From NCBI GenBank assembly GCA_025055115.1, contig JANWYJ010000029.1, positions 62,001 through 126,000 of the forward strand: 64,000 nt of DNA, written 5' to 3'. The notes under the pieces are model-generated. The model was not told the DNA's origin. It searched no databases and worked only from the letters and a program-made list of their open reading frames with translations. Shown piece by piece: positions 1 through 7,906 of this stretch; positions within the stretch are counted from its first letter, which is position 1, and each line of letters opens with the position of its first letter. A program made the position numbers and the translations under genes. Origin of the DNA: Gemmata sp. (GTDB taxonomy: Bacteria > Planctomycetota > Planctomycetia > Gemmatales > Gemmataceae).

Positions 1-930
1 GGTGAGGGTCTGGTCGCGTTCGCTGGTCAGCAGTTGTTGGAGTTTGGCTTTGAGGCTCCGGAGGGTTTCCACGGAGCTATCGAGGCGGGATTTTTCGGCC
101 TGCGCCTGGGCCGGACTCATGTAGGAGAGTTTGACCATCCGTTCCGCCCAAGCGGCGCGTTCGCGGTTTTGCTCCACGGTGGCTTCGGCTAAGCGCACTT
201 GGCCGGTCAGATCGTCGACGGATTGGCGGAAGGTTCCGGCTTCGACCAAGGCCACCGGGCCGCCGGCCACAGCCGCCCAGGTCGCCCGGTTGGGGTCGTA
301 GGTCATGCCGATGTAGGTTTTCAGGGCGTATTCGGCGGCCGTCAGAGCCGATTGCGCGTTGGAAATGTTCAGTTCGTTCTCTTTGATGGCAATCTCGACA
401 TCTTTTTCGGCTTTAATTTTGTTCGCCAGGGCGGTTTGTACCACGATCAGTTGGTTATCTTCTTGATCTTTGAGCGCCGAGTCGTCGAGGATCATCAACA
501 ATTGGCCGGGTTTGACGCGGGAGCCGTCGTCGATGACCCATTTGATGGTGCTGGAGAAACTTTTGTTGCCAGCGCGCACACGGCAGACAATATCGCGATT
601 GTCGACCGATTCGAGGGTCCCTTTTTCGGTGACACTGACGATCAACGGTTCGCGTTTGACGGTGTGCAGGAGGATATCGGCACGTTCCGGGGCAGGCCGC
701 AAGAACAGATACCAGCCGCTGGCCGCCGCGGCGCCGATCAGCAGCAGACTGGCGGCGGCCACCAGCAACAGCTTGCCGCTACCGGCGGTCCGCGATGGGA
801 GCGTTTTCGGACCACTGCTGCGGGAGCTGAGGACCCCCCCTGCGGCCGACAGGTCGGGGGGCCGGAAGTCGTTCGCCGCCGGGCTGGTCAGTGGGTTGGG
901 TTGCGTCGTCGGTTCGGTTGAAAAGTTCAT
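1..930 (-). CDS. HlyD/membrane-fusion efflux adaptor (3' end cut off)
   Basis: Periplasmic adaptor that would link an inner-membrane pump (RND or ABC type) to a TolC-like outer-membrane channel. The reading frame is open from an ATG at 930 to the window edge (310 codons). Residues 1-50 are Pro/Ser/Thr-rich, 54-76 form a membrane anchor, then comes a barrel-sandwich start (KREPLIVSVTEKGTLES, VKPGQLLMILDD) followed by a long Ala/Glu/Gln-rich coiled-coil hairpin (LTGQVRLAEATVEQNRER and onward). These are typical of HlyD/MacA adaptors; the lipoyl return half lies beyond the window. It follows the TolC-family gene on the same strand and its first 152 bp overlap that gene in another frame. No later in-frame ATG precedes the anchor, so this start is preferred; a GGAG lies just upstream. 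Confidence 0.85.
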   Translation of the reverse strand, partial: MNFSTEPTTQPNPLTSPAANDFRPPDLSAAGGVLSSRSSGPKTLPSRTAGSGKLLLVAAASLLLIGAAAASGWYLFLRPAPERADILLHTVKREPLIVSVTEKGTLESVDNRDIVCRVRAGNKSFSSTIKWVIDDGSRVKPGQLLMILDDSALKDQEDNQLIVVQTALANKIKAEKDVEIAIKENELNISNAQSALTAAEYALKTYIGMTYDPNRATWAAVAGGPVALVEAGTFRQSVDDLTGQVRLAEATVEQNRERAAWAERMVKLSYMSPAQAQAEKSRLDSSVETLRSLKAKLQQLLTSERDQTLT

Positions 931-3900
931 CACTCCATACCCCGCGATCATCGAGCGTCATTAGCTCGAGGTCCAAGTAAAGACGCATCCGCGCAATCAG
1001 ATAGTTCACCCAGTGCGCATACAGCGTGTTTTGAGCATTGAGCAAACCGCTTTGGGCTTGCAGCACCTGTTGCGTCAACGCGGCCGCGCTGCCGGCATCT
1101 GATCCAGCCCCTGGTACCGGCGGGGCAAACAGGATGGCCTCGGCGTTGTCCACCTGTGCATAACCCAGTTCGACCGAACGTTGCTGAATCCGGTATAGCT
1201 CGGCCAAAGTACGCAGTTGGCGGATGTCGGTGCGGACATCGTTGGCGATGTTGTCTTCGAACGCCATGAGGGTTCGGCGTTGGCGTTGGTAGGCTACAAG
1301 GGCCGCACGGTAGTTATTCCGCTCGGCGCGACGTACGAGGGGAAGGTCCGCTCGAAACGTCAGTTGATGGCTGGTGCGGTCGCCCGAAAAAGCGACCGGA
1401 TTATTTCCACCGGGGGGAGTCGTACTATTTAAATCATAGCGAACATCGAAGACACCTTGTAAGGAATTTGCCGTGACAGTTATCTGCCGCCACGCATCCA
1501 CGACCTGCGCCCGCGCGTTCATCAGGTCGAACCGGTTGGCCAGGGCCGCTTGCGTGCCGGCGGCATACGCTTCATCCAGCGAAGCCGTCAGCAAATTCAA
1601 ACCGTTAACCGGCAGCGGCGGCAACGCGGGCCATTTTTTGTACAGCCCGGCGAGGCGCTCATTCTGGGCACTGAGAACCACCAGATAGAAGGCATTGAAC
1701 GCTCGCGTGAAGGCATTTTCTTGCAGCAGTTGCCGTTCGCGGCCTTCTTTCTTGGCCCACGGTTGCGCTTCATATTCCCGGACAGCCAGTTCAAATTCGC
1801 CCAAATCGATTTCGGCATTCAAGGTGGCGAGTTTTTCGGCCGTACCCGGAGGGTCGGGGAGTTTTTTCAGTTCGCGCTCGACCCGTTCATCGAGAATTTT
1901 CCGCCGTTGCGCTTTAAGGTCTGCGAGTCGGGTTCGGGCTTGTTCTTCGGTGAGTTGGGCCGGTCCCCAGGTGGCCCATCGTTTCTCTATATCTTGGGCA
2001 AACTGCGTTCCTTTCACAAGAGGCGATTCGGTCAATAAATTCAGCCATCGTTTCCGGAAGGCAGCGACCGGCTCGGCGGGGTCGAACCGAGCCGCTTCCA
2101 ATTCCATCGCTCGGGCTTGAGCAAACAGTTCATCGAAACGGGCCAACTGTTCGCGGATCGGTCGCAGCGGCGTATCGTCCAATTCCAGATGGACCGTCAT
2201 CGGTAAACCCAATTGTAGCTTGAAGTTATCCAGAGCGTCGAGATATTCGCGAATACCCGGGTTGTTGCCGCCGCCGGTCAACAGGTTCCCCCGACTCAGA
2301 AGCAGTTGCACCTCCACTTGCCCCACTTGCAGGGGCGATTGTTGCCCGCCTTCGCGGAACGCTTGATACAGCCGTAACAACCGTTCCAAGGCGGCCACGT
2401 TGCGCCGTTGGTTGTTGATTTGGGCTTCGAGCCGCAGCAGTGTGAGATACCCAATGTTCGGTGCCGTGAGGTTACCGCCGATACCCCGACCCAGGTTGGG
2501 TGAAAGTCCCTGCAAACCGTAGGGATTATTGGTGTAGTTGCCACCAGCGGCGATAGCCACAAAGAAGATTTTGCGGAACCGGGCATACGAACGGATCGCG
2601 TACAGCAAGTTGCGTTCCGCGAGCGTCAGCGGTTCGAGCGTAACGGCTTTCCCCCCATCGCGCAGAAGCGGTTGCACCAAACTGAGTGTCAGGTTGCTGA
2701 CCGTGGTGGTGGGTTTATCCCCCGAAAGATCAATCACTACCTGATTGGCCAGTCGGGCCAGCAATTGCGCCCCGGTGGGGAACAACTTGCGGATGCTACC
2801 ATCGCTGGTGAATTGCCAGCGTTCGCCGCCGTTGGCCAATTCACGGCCCGTCGAACGGCGGATGACTTCTTCCCCAAAGAATGCCAAAGCGGCGAAGTTG
2901 AAGCGGGCTAACGACACCGGCAGAGCCGCCAGGAAGAGGTCTTCGCGGCGGTCTTGGAATTCGCGGCTGTTGAATAACCCCAGTTCGATGGCTTGTTCGA
3001 GGCGAATGCGGTAGGCGGGTTGGTCGGTGGTTAAAGCGCGGAGGTAATCGGCGGCAGGCTCGCCATCGGCAGGCCAACCGTCGCCGCCTTGGCCGACCGG
3101 ATCGTTACCGGCCGGCTTCGCAGGATCGACCGGTTGCGGTGGCGGCCAACGTTCCGGGGCACCCGCGGTGGCGTTACGCTCCAACGGCATGACCGCGATA
3201 GCGGGAACCGACTGGCCGTTGTGGTCCACTTCACCGGCCACGACCATAACGGGTTGTCGATCTTCGACGATCGTGGGTGGTGGCCGCCGGGACCCCGACC
3301 AGGGGCTGAACTCATCCCGGCCCCGCGGGGGAATGATCGTGCCCGATGGCCGGTCGGTGGTGGCTACTGGCGTATTTTCGTCTTTCTTACCCTCGACCGG
3401 CCCGGGGCGCCAGGCTCCCGGTGTGTGCGTCGGCAGGGTGTGACGCACCGCCGGTCGATCCGTGCATTCGGGGAGGGGCCACGCTAGTTCGGAAAACGTG
3501 GGACGTGGGACAACCGGCCGCGGCGATTGACCCCCTTGGCTGGCTCGTTGCTGATAGGCCCAACGGAGTTCATCCGCGGTTACAACCGGTGGCCGAGCTA
3601 CGCGATCAGCGGCACGGTTTTCCGCATCCCATTGTTGCAGCTTGGCCAGGTATTCGTAACCCTCGATGCGGCCGACCCCGGAGCGCTTCGTCGGCTTCTG
3701 CGGATTGGGCGAGAGTGTTCGAGCGGCGAAATCGTCGGGCGGATAGGGGGGGCGATCGGGATTGGTAGGATCGGCGAAGCGGGCACGCGGATCGGGGTAC
3801 ACATGCCAGTTCTTCACCTGCCAATCGGGGAAGATGTTCTTCTGGGTGATGATCCCTTCAACGTCTTGATCCGCTCGCTGGCGCCAATGGTGCCGCGTAC

Positions 3901-3973
3901 AACCAGGACCCACCAGAAGTATCACCATCGCAGCCGAGACAATATCGGGAAGGCAGCGAGCCGATCGGGGCAT
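779..3973 (-). CDS. TolC-family outer-membrane efflux protein, long form
   Basis: Outer-membrane channel component of a tripartite exporter, 1064 residues, about twice the usual TolC length. A hydrophobic N-terminus (residues 11-24) ends in Cys25, a possible but weak lipoprotein site. Residues 50-320 are Pro-rich and low in recognisable structure. The rest shows the repeated long-helix pattern of outer-membrane efflux proteins (for example LTLSLVQPLLRDGGK, LANRFDLMNARAQVVDAWR, TFRADLPLVRRAERNNYRAA, QQVLQAQSGLLNAQN). The extra length comes from the Pro-rich N-terminal part and a charged helical insertion around residues 620-760. The last ~50 residues are Pro/Arg/Gln-rich and overlap the start of the downstream adaptor. 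The pair is probably one transcript; the pump itself is not in the window. Confidence 0.85.
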   Translation of the reverse strand: MPRSARCLPDIVSAAMVILLVGPGCTRHHWRQRADQDVEGIITQKNIFPDWQVKNWHVYPDPRARFADPTNPDRPPYPPDDFAARTLSPNPQKPTKRSGVGRIEGYEYLAKLQQWDAENRAADRVARPPVVTADELRWAYQQRASQGGQSPRPVVPRPTFSELAWPLPECTDRPAVRHTLPTHTPGAWRPGPVEGKKDENTPVATTDRPSGTIIPPRGRDEFSPWSGSRRPPPTIVEDRQPVMVVAGEVDHNGQSVPAIAVMPLERNATAGAPERWPPPQPVDPAKPAGNDPVGQGGDGWPADGEPAADYLRALTTDQPAYRIRLEQAIELGLFNSREFQDRREDLFLAALPVSLARFNFAALAFFGEEVIRRSTGRELANGGERWQFTSDGSIRKLFPTGAQLLARLANQVVIDLSGDKPTTTVSNLTLSLVQPLLRDGGKAVTLEPLTLAERNLLYAIRSYARFRKIFFVAIAAGGNYTNNPYGLQGLSPNLGRGIGGNLTAPNIGYLTLLRLEAQINNQRRNVAALERLLRLYQAFREGGQQSPLQVGQVEVQLLLSRGNLLTGGGNNPGIREYLDALDNFKLQLGLPMTVHLELDDTPLRPIREQLARFDELFAQARAMELEAARFDPAEPVAAFRKRWLNLLTESPLVKGTQFAQDIEKRWATWGPAQLTEEQARTRLADLKAQRRKILDERVERELKKLPDPPGTAEKLATLNAEIDLGEFELAVREYEAQPWAKKEGRERQLLQENAFTRAFNAFYLVVLSAQNERLAGLYKKWPALPPLPVNGLNLLTASLDEAYAAGTQAALANRFDLMNARAQVVDAWRQITVTANSLQGVFDVRYDLNSTTPPGGNNPVAFSGDRTSHQLTFRADLPLVRRAERNNYRAALVAYQRQRRTLMAFEDNIANDVRTDIRQLRTLAELYRIQQRSVELGYAQVDNAEAILFAPPVPGAGSDAGSAAALTQQVLQAQSGLLNAQNTLYAHWVNYLIARMRLYLDLELMTLDDRGVWSDELFNRTDDATQPTDQPGGERLPAPRPVGRRGGPQLPQQWSENAPIADRR

Positions 3974-4188
3974 AGCGCACCTGTACAGAACCCGTAAAAC
4001 GGAGAATCCAGCACGCTCGATATCGGCCGCACAGTCTGGGTGAGTTGAAAAGAAGGCACCGAAGTTTCCAGCCTACCAACCGATACAATTACCCAGTTGT
4101 CACACCTTGCCCCATCGTCCCCTTTCAACAGAAAAACACGTCAACAGAAAAACCTGTCGGGTGCTCCTTCAACAACCCGGAATGGTAC

Positions 4189-4232
4189 GCGACGACACTC
4201 CATCCGGAACGCGACGACACTCCATCCGGAAC
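4189..4232. repeat. Exact 22-bp tandem duplication
   Basis: Two contiguous identical 22-bp units (4189-4210 and 4211-4232, each starting GCGACGACACTCC). Just before it, around 4121-4152, a 16-bp unit with TCAACAGAAAAAC is also doubled. Both lie in the spacer downstream of the micro-protein and upstream of the efflux genes. The unit length is not a multiple of three and no convincing gene covers it. Confidence 0.9.
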
Positions 4233-4341
4233 CTTCCGCAGAAACACGCCCCAGATGATCCTTCAACGCCGCAGGCAGCTTTGTCGCGCAAGGACCTGCG
4301 CCCACCACGGGCTTCCCATCCACACCCCCAGCCCCCGCGAT

Positions 4342-4495
4342 ACAGACCCGGCTTCGGCCATGGTGAGAAACCGAACGCTTTCCGGGTTGGTTGAGCATAC
4401 TCCCCGCACGGGTTCCTGCGATACAGACTCGGCTGCGGGCATGGTGAGAAACCGATCGCTCGCCCGGAAGTCTCACAGACTCCCCGTACGGGTTA
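4342..4495. repeat. Imperfect ~80-bp tandem duplication
   Basis: A unit beginning GCGATACAGAC and containing ATGGTGAGAAACCGA and ACTCCCCG.ACGGGTT occurs twice in succession with about 80% identity by eye. Open frames run through it on both strands, but their products are just translations of the repeat with no family resemblance. Confidence 0.75.
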
Positions 4496-4535
4496 TCCAT
4501 GGCTCGCCCGTCACTTCACCAATCGCTGGTCCGCC

Positions 4536-4646
4536 TTACGGCAAGCTGTGCCGCGGCGGCTGCTGCTTGCGGAGCAGAACTGCTGTGAGGCCATACATGC
4601 CCACGAACAACACCACGCCAAACGCAATCATGTTGAGCGTCATCAT
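4536..4646 (-). CDS. Putative 36-residue single-span membrane micro-protein
   Basis: A short open frame. It starts with two ATGs (4646 and 4643) and is preceded by GCGAGGTGAG, a plausible ribosome-binding site about 3-8 nt away. The product is a compact hydrophobic helix, MIAFGVVLFVGMYGLTAVLL, followed by a basic tail (RKQQPPRHS), the classic layout of a small inner-membrane protein with the tail in the cytoplasm. It stands alone in a spacer between divergent neighbours. I do not recognise a family. Support is the ribosome-binding site plus strongly non-random amino-acid composition, so it is likely but unproven. Confidence 0.5.
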   Translation of the reverse strand: MMTLNMIAFGVVLFVGMYGLTAVLLRKQQPPRHSLP

Positions 4647-5306
4647 GGCTCACCTCGCACCGCTCGTGGAGTTTCCCACCGAGGCCTGACTTCCTCCTGA
4701 TACAGTTTCCCACCGAGGCCTGACTTCCTGGGGAAGCTGCTCCGTTTCCTAATTAACCATAAAAAGATCTATTTGTCTACAATTATTCGCGACATCCCCA
4801 GGCGTCGGGGTCGTTCTGAATCGCTTGTGAGGGTTGCAGGAGGAGGTGTGGGGGGAACCCATCCTCAACGTTCTCGTCGTCGTCGATAGGTTTTAACGTA
4901 AGTTGCAGGAGGAAGTGTGGGGGGAACCCATCCGGCCACGATCGTCCCGGGGTCACAGGAACGACGCAGGAGTTGTAGCAGGAGGTGGATGGTGGGAACC
5001 CATCCAGCCAGTGCGCTGTCGGTCAGCGTTCCGGATCACTTGTATGGGTTGCAGGACCGCGGCGGGGGATGGAGTGTCGTGATCGTTGGACTTTCGTCAT
5101 GCGGTGTCGTTGCTGTTGCAGGACCGCGGCGGGGGATGAGGAGGAAATGGAAGCCCTTAGGGGATGAGGAGGAAATAGAAGTCGTTACAAGTCAAGGTTG
5201 GAGGGTGTCGTTGCTCTTGCAGGACCGGTGCGGGGGTTAGGACGGGTTGCCGTTGGCGGCTGGTGGGGGGCTGGTGCTTCCGCAACGTCACCGTCTTCAA
5301 CGTCAC
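4647..5306. repeat. Spacer built of several direct-repeat families
   Basis: This stretch of about 660 bp has no credible gene. It holds four repeat families: a 26-bp unit (starts AGTTTCCCACCGAGG) at 4670-4695 and 4704-4729; a ~31-bp unit (GTTGCAGGAGGA...GGGAACCCATC) at 4833, 4902 and 4972; a 24-bp unit (GTTGCAGGACCGCGGCGG) at 5048 and 5115 with a diverged third copy near 5216; and a 38-bp exact unit at 5238-5275 whose second copy (5318-5355) lies inside the 3' end of the next gene. A short AT-rich patch (about 4748-4795) separates the first family from the rest. Confidence 0.85.
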
Positions 5307-6242
5307 TTAACTGACACTAGGACGGGTTGCCGTTGGCGGCTGGTGGGGGGCTGGTACCTGTGTGGTTGTGGCGCTGCGTTTCGAGGACCAGATTCCCAGA
5401 AGCAGGATGACGTGGAGGAATCCGCTGACGACGTGAGCGAGGAGCCAGCCGTGACTGAGTTCGGCATCCATCATCCGCTGTCCGGAGGCAAACAGCCCCG
5501 CGAACATCAGCAGGCACCACAGCGTACCCGTCACGGGCTGGCCCACAAGGTTCAGACATCGCTGGGCATACGATCGGCTGATGCTGTGGGGGGGGCGGGT
5601 GTTCATCTGTTGGACCGCTTCGGCTTCTGTACAGGCGACGATAGAGAGTGGTTCTAACGCTGGCATCAGGCCTTGGTGGAAGCCGAACGCTGTGAGGCGA
5701 CGGTGCATATCATCTGCTAGATAAAGGAGTTGTGGTTCATCAAAGCGTCCGAACAGACCGTGGGTCTGCTCGGTGTCGCCGATGAGCAGGCTCAGGTAGG
5801 CTTCGCGTTGCCCGGCACGCGGTCCGGTCGTGGCGTGGTAGTGCCATAGCCGTAATCCGCGAAGTTCCGACAAGCGACACACACGATGATGTTGATGCCA
5901 GACCGCCGTGGGCGTGAAGCGGAGAACGACGTTTGCCTGCCCGAGGCGAACGATTTCCACCACGATGATTGCCCCCACCGTCAGCCATATTAGCGCTTGC
6001 ACCAAGCATGTGCCGCTCAGCAGCAATGACCACCGCGGCTCTGCCACGGGGTTCACAACCCCGGCAGAAATCACGCCGGCCAACAAACACAGTGGCACTA
6101 CCACGAAGACACCAAGGGTGAGCAGCGACAATCGCGGTCGCGGGCCGGCCGCCGGGGGCGTGAATGTATACGTCAGTGCTTCTGGGCTGGCTGTGACAGT
6201 CACTGACATCTGCTGAACGGTGAAGTGGTTCTGTTCCGTCAT
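5307..6242 (-). CDS. Four-span membrane protein of unknown function
   Basis: A 311-residue protein when started at the ATG at 6242 (MTEQNHFTVQQMSV); an upstream in-frame start would add 14 residues of poor composition. Hydrophobic segments lie at roughly residues 40-62 and 72-100, with two more near the C-terminus (WCLLMFAGLFASG; HVVSGFLHVILLLGIW). Between the two pairs is a soluble stretch of about 130 residues with alternating hydrophobic pattern (VVLRFTPTAVWHQHHRVCRL, LSLLIGDTEQTHGLFGRF) that resembles a PH-like or bPH domain, but this is only a guess. The C-terminal dozen codons are duplicated downstream (5238-5275). No ribosome-binding site is obvious. Confidence 0.7.
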   Translation of the reverse strand: MTEQNHFTVQQMSVTVTASPEALTYTFTPPAAGPRPRLSLLTLGVFVVVPLCLLAGVISAGVVNPVAEPRWSLLLSGTCLVQALIWLTVGAIIVVEIVRLGQANVVLRFTPTAVWHQHHRVCRLSELRGLRLWHYHATTGPRAGQREAYLSLLIGDTEQTHGLFGRFDEPQLLYLADDMHRRLTAFGFHQGLMPALEPLSIVACTEAEAVQQMNTRPPHSISRSYAQRCLNLVGQPVTGTLWCLLMFAGLFASGQRMMDAELSHGWLLAHVVSGFLHVILLLGIWSSKRSATTTQVPAPHQPPTATRPSVS

Positions 6243-6413
6243 CGTGGTCAACTCGCGAGGACCGGGGGGTCTAGCGCTCCTCAAGATTTTTCGGATTTTT
6301 TTCCGCCCACAGCGGGCGTTGGCCGTCTCCGATACCCCAGTCTCCGATACCCTAATAGTGTCGTTACCCTGTTAGAATAGCTCTCCGCGCCGGTACACTT
6401 TGAGGGAGGATGA

Positions 6414-6965
6414 ATGATGGGCACTCGAACAGCAACGCCAGCTCACACGAAAGAGACGATGAACAAGACCACAACCACTGCAGCAATCCCCTTTTCCACG
6501 CGCAACGACATCGACGCGGGCCAACGGGCCCAACTGGTGGCGATTCTCCAGCAGAGCCTGGCTGATCTTTTCGACCTGCATTCGCAAACTAAGTTCGCTC
6601 ACTGGAACGTGAAAGGGCCGAACTTCATCGCGCTTCATAAACTTTTCGACGAACTGGCCGATGAGCTGGCCGAACAAGTCGATACCCTGGCCGAGCGGAT
6701 CACGGCCTTGGGAGGCGTGGCCCACGGCACAGTCCGGCAGGTCGCGGCCACCAGCCGCATCCCGGAATTCCCGGCCCACACCTACCACGCTCCGGAGGTT
6801 CTCACGGCCCTCGCCGATCGCTTTGCGGCCGTCGGCAAGACCGTTCGCGCCGCCATCGACGCCAGCGGCCAGTTGGGCGATCAAGACACGGCCGATCTTT
6901 TCACCGGTCTATCGCGGGATTTGGATAAAGCTCTCTATTTCCTGGAAGCCCACCTCCAAGGGTGA
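6414..6965 (+). CDS. dps: Dps-like DNA-protecting ferritin
   Basis: A ferritin-fold protein that oxidises and stores iron with peroxide and binds DNA under stress, normally as a dodecamer. It has 183 residues, family-typical. The diagnostic block is present: QTKFAHWNVKGPNF carries the ferroxidase His, and HKLFDELADELAEQVDTLAE carries the conserved Asp and Glu of the intersubunit site. The N-terminus is Thr-rich with a Lys, as in DNA-binding Dps tails. GGGAGG precedes the twin ATGs at 6414/6417, which decides the start over the internal Met at 6459. It converges with, and overlaps by 65 bp, the next gene on the other strand. Confidence 0.95.
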   Translation: MMGTRTATPAHTKETMNKTTTTAAIPFSTRNDIDAGQRAQLVAILQQSLADLFDLHSQTKFAHWNVKGPNFIALHKLFDELADELAEQVDTLAERITALGGVAHGTVRQVAATSRIPEFPAHTYHAPEVLTALADRFAAVGKTVRAAIDASGQLGDQDTADLFTGLSRDLDKALYFLEAHLQG

Positions 6966-7314
6966 AGGCTCCAGCAAAAACAAACAGCATCGCCAGCCCC
7001 CCCAGCAGCACCAGCAGCCCCAAGCAGCCGCGGTTGACCACCCGCGGCGGGGCGAGCAACGCCCGGAGTTCCGCCGCGGCTTCGTCGCAAGCACGCACAA
7101 AGCCGTCGCGATCATCCAGCTGCGAATAATTGGCGTCGTGGACAAGCTTGTTGCGGACGGTCGCAATAAAGCGCAGCTTTTTCACCAACTCCGCCGACAA
7201 CCGATCCTGCACGCTCGTGACCTTCTCATGAAGGCCCTTGCCCGTCGCTCCCAGTTGTTCCAAGAGCGATTCAAGAGCTTTCACCCGGGTGATTGCCAAC
7301 GCGATATCACTCAT
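6901..7314 (-). CDS. Small membrane protein with HEPN/DUF4145-like motif
   Basis: A 137-residue protein. The N-terminal ~85 residues are helical and contain LRFIATVRNKLVHD, an R-x4-H arrangement (Arg54-His59, Asn55) like that of DUF4145 and other HEPN-fold proteins. One hydrophobic helix follows (about 96-120), with a short tail outside. HEPN domains are often RNases or nucleotidyltransferase partners, but no partner gene is adjacent and membrane anchoring is unusual, so function is left open. Its last 65 bp overlap the end of dps tail to tail. Confidence 0.65.
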   Translation of the reverse strand: MSDIALAITRVKALESLLEQLGATGKGLHEKVTSVQDRLSAELVKKLRFIATVRNKLVHDANYSQLDDRDGFVRACDEAAAELRALLAPPRVVNRGCLGLLVLLGGLAMLFVFAGAFTLGGGLPGNRELYPNPAIDR

Positions 7315-7465
7315 AACAGTTCAGACACTGAAAGTTCAGCCCACCGGCCCATCGGCAGCCACCCGATGGCTCGTGGATCCGCATCGTTCCAGGTGGTGCG
7401 AACACCTGAAAAACGCCAGAAAACCTGGTTCTTTTCACTGCCGCCCCGGCGTTTTGAAACCGGCT

Positions 7466-7756
7466 CTAGGGAACTGACGCTAACTGCGGATTGAAGAAGA
7501 CCATCTTCCACGGGCGAACGGTCCAGCGGAGAAACACCCCGGCTTGAAAGAACGGGTCGGCGCGAATCAATGCTTCGACCGCTTCGGCAGAATCGGCTTC
7601 GTAAATGATCAGCGCGCCAAAGCCATCGTCGGTGGGTCCGGACGCGAAGAGTTGGTTCTTCTCGATCAAGCTAGCCAGATACGCCCGGTGCGCGGGTCGA
7701 TGTGTGTTCACCAATTGTTGGTCTTGGCTGTATTCGATGATCGCTGCGTACTTCAT
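7466..7756 (-). CDS. YciI-family protein
   Basis: A 96-residue ferredoxin-like fold protein of the YciI/YCII family. Start chosen at the ATG at 7756 (MKYAAIIEYSQD), preceded by GAGGTGGGG; upstream in-frame codons are low quality. Family features: the HRPAHRAYLASLIE helix with the conserved His, FASGPTDDGFGALIIYEA strand, and EALIRADPFFQAGVF. Members are small dimeric enzymes or sensors of mostly unknown substrate. It is a single gene between two same-strand neighbours, with no evident partner. Confidence 0.9.
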   Translation of the reverse strand: MKYAAIIEYSQDQQLVNTHRPAHRAYLASLIEKNQLFASGPTDDGFGALIIYEADSAEAVEALIRADPFFQAGVFLRWTVRPWKMVFFNPQLASVP

Positions 7757-7906
7757 GACCCCACCTCGCCCTCCCGCCATCGCCGCTGACGGGGAAAGAA
7801 GCCACATGCCACCACGCCGGCGTTGTTGGCGGGCCTGACAGCTCCACCAGATTCAGCATAGGCGATAACTGGCCATCGTTCAGGCGTGTCGCCATGAGGC
7901 AGGTTG

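Noticed and set aside
4045-4689. 214-residue plus-strand reading frame
   Set aside because: It spans the tandem repeats, has no family-like composition and lies antisense to the better-supported micro-protein.
3974-5306. Mobile element or integron in the repeat-rich spacer
   Set aside because: No transposase, inverted terminal repeats or target-site duplications; repeats are only local direct copies.
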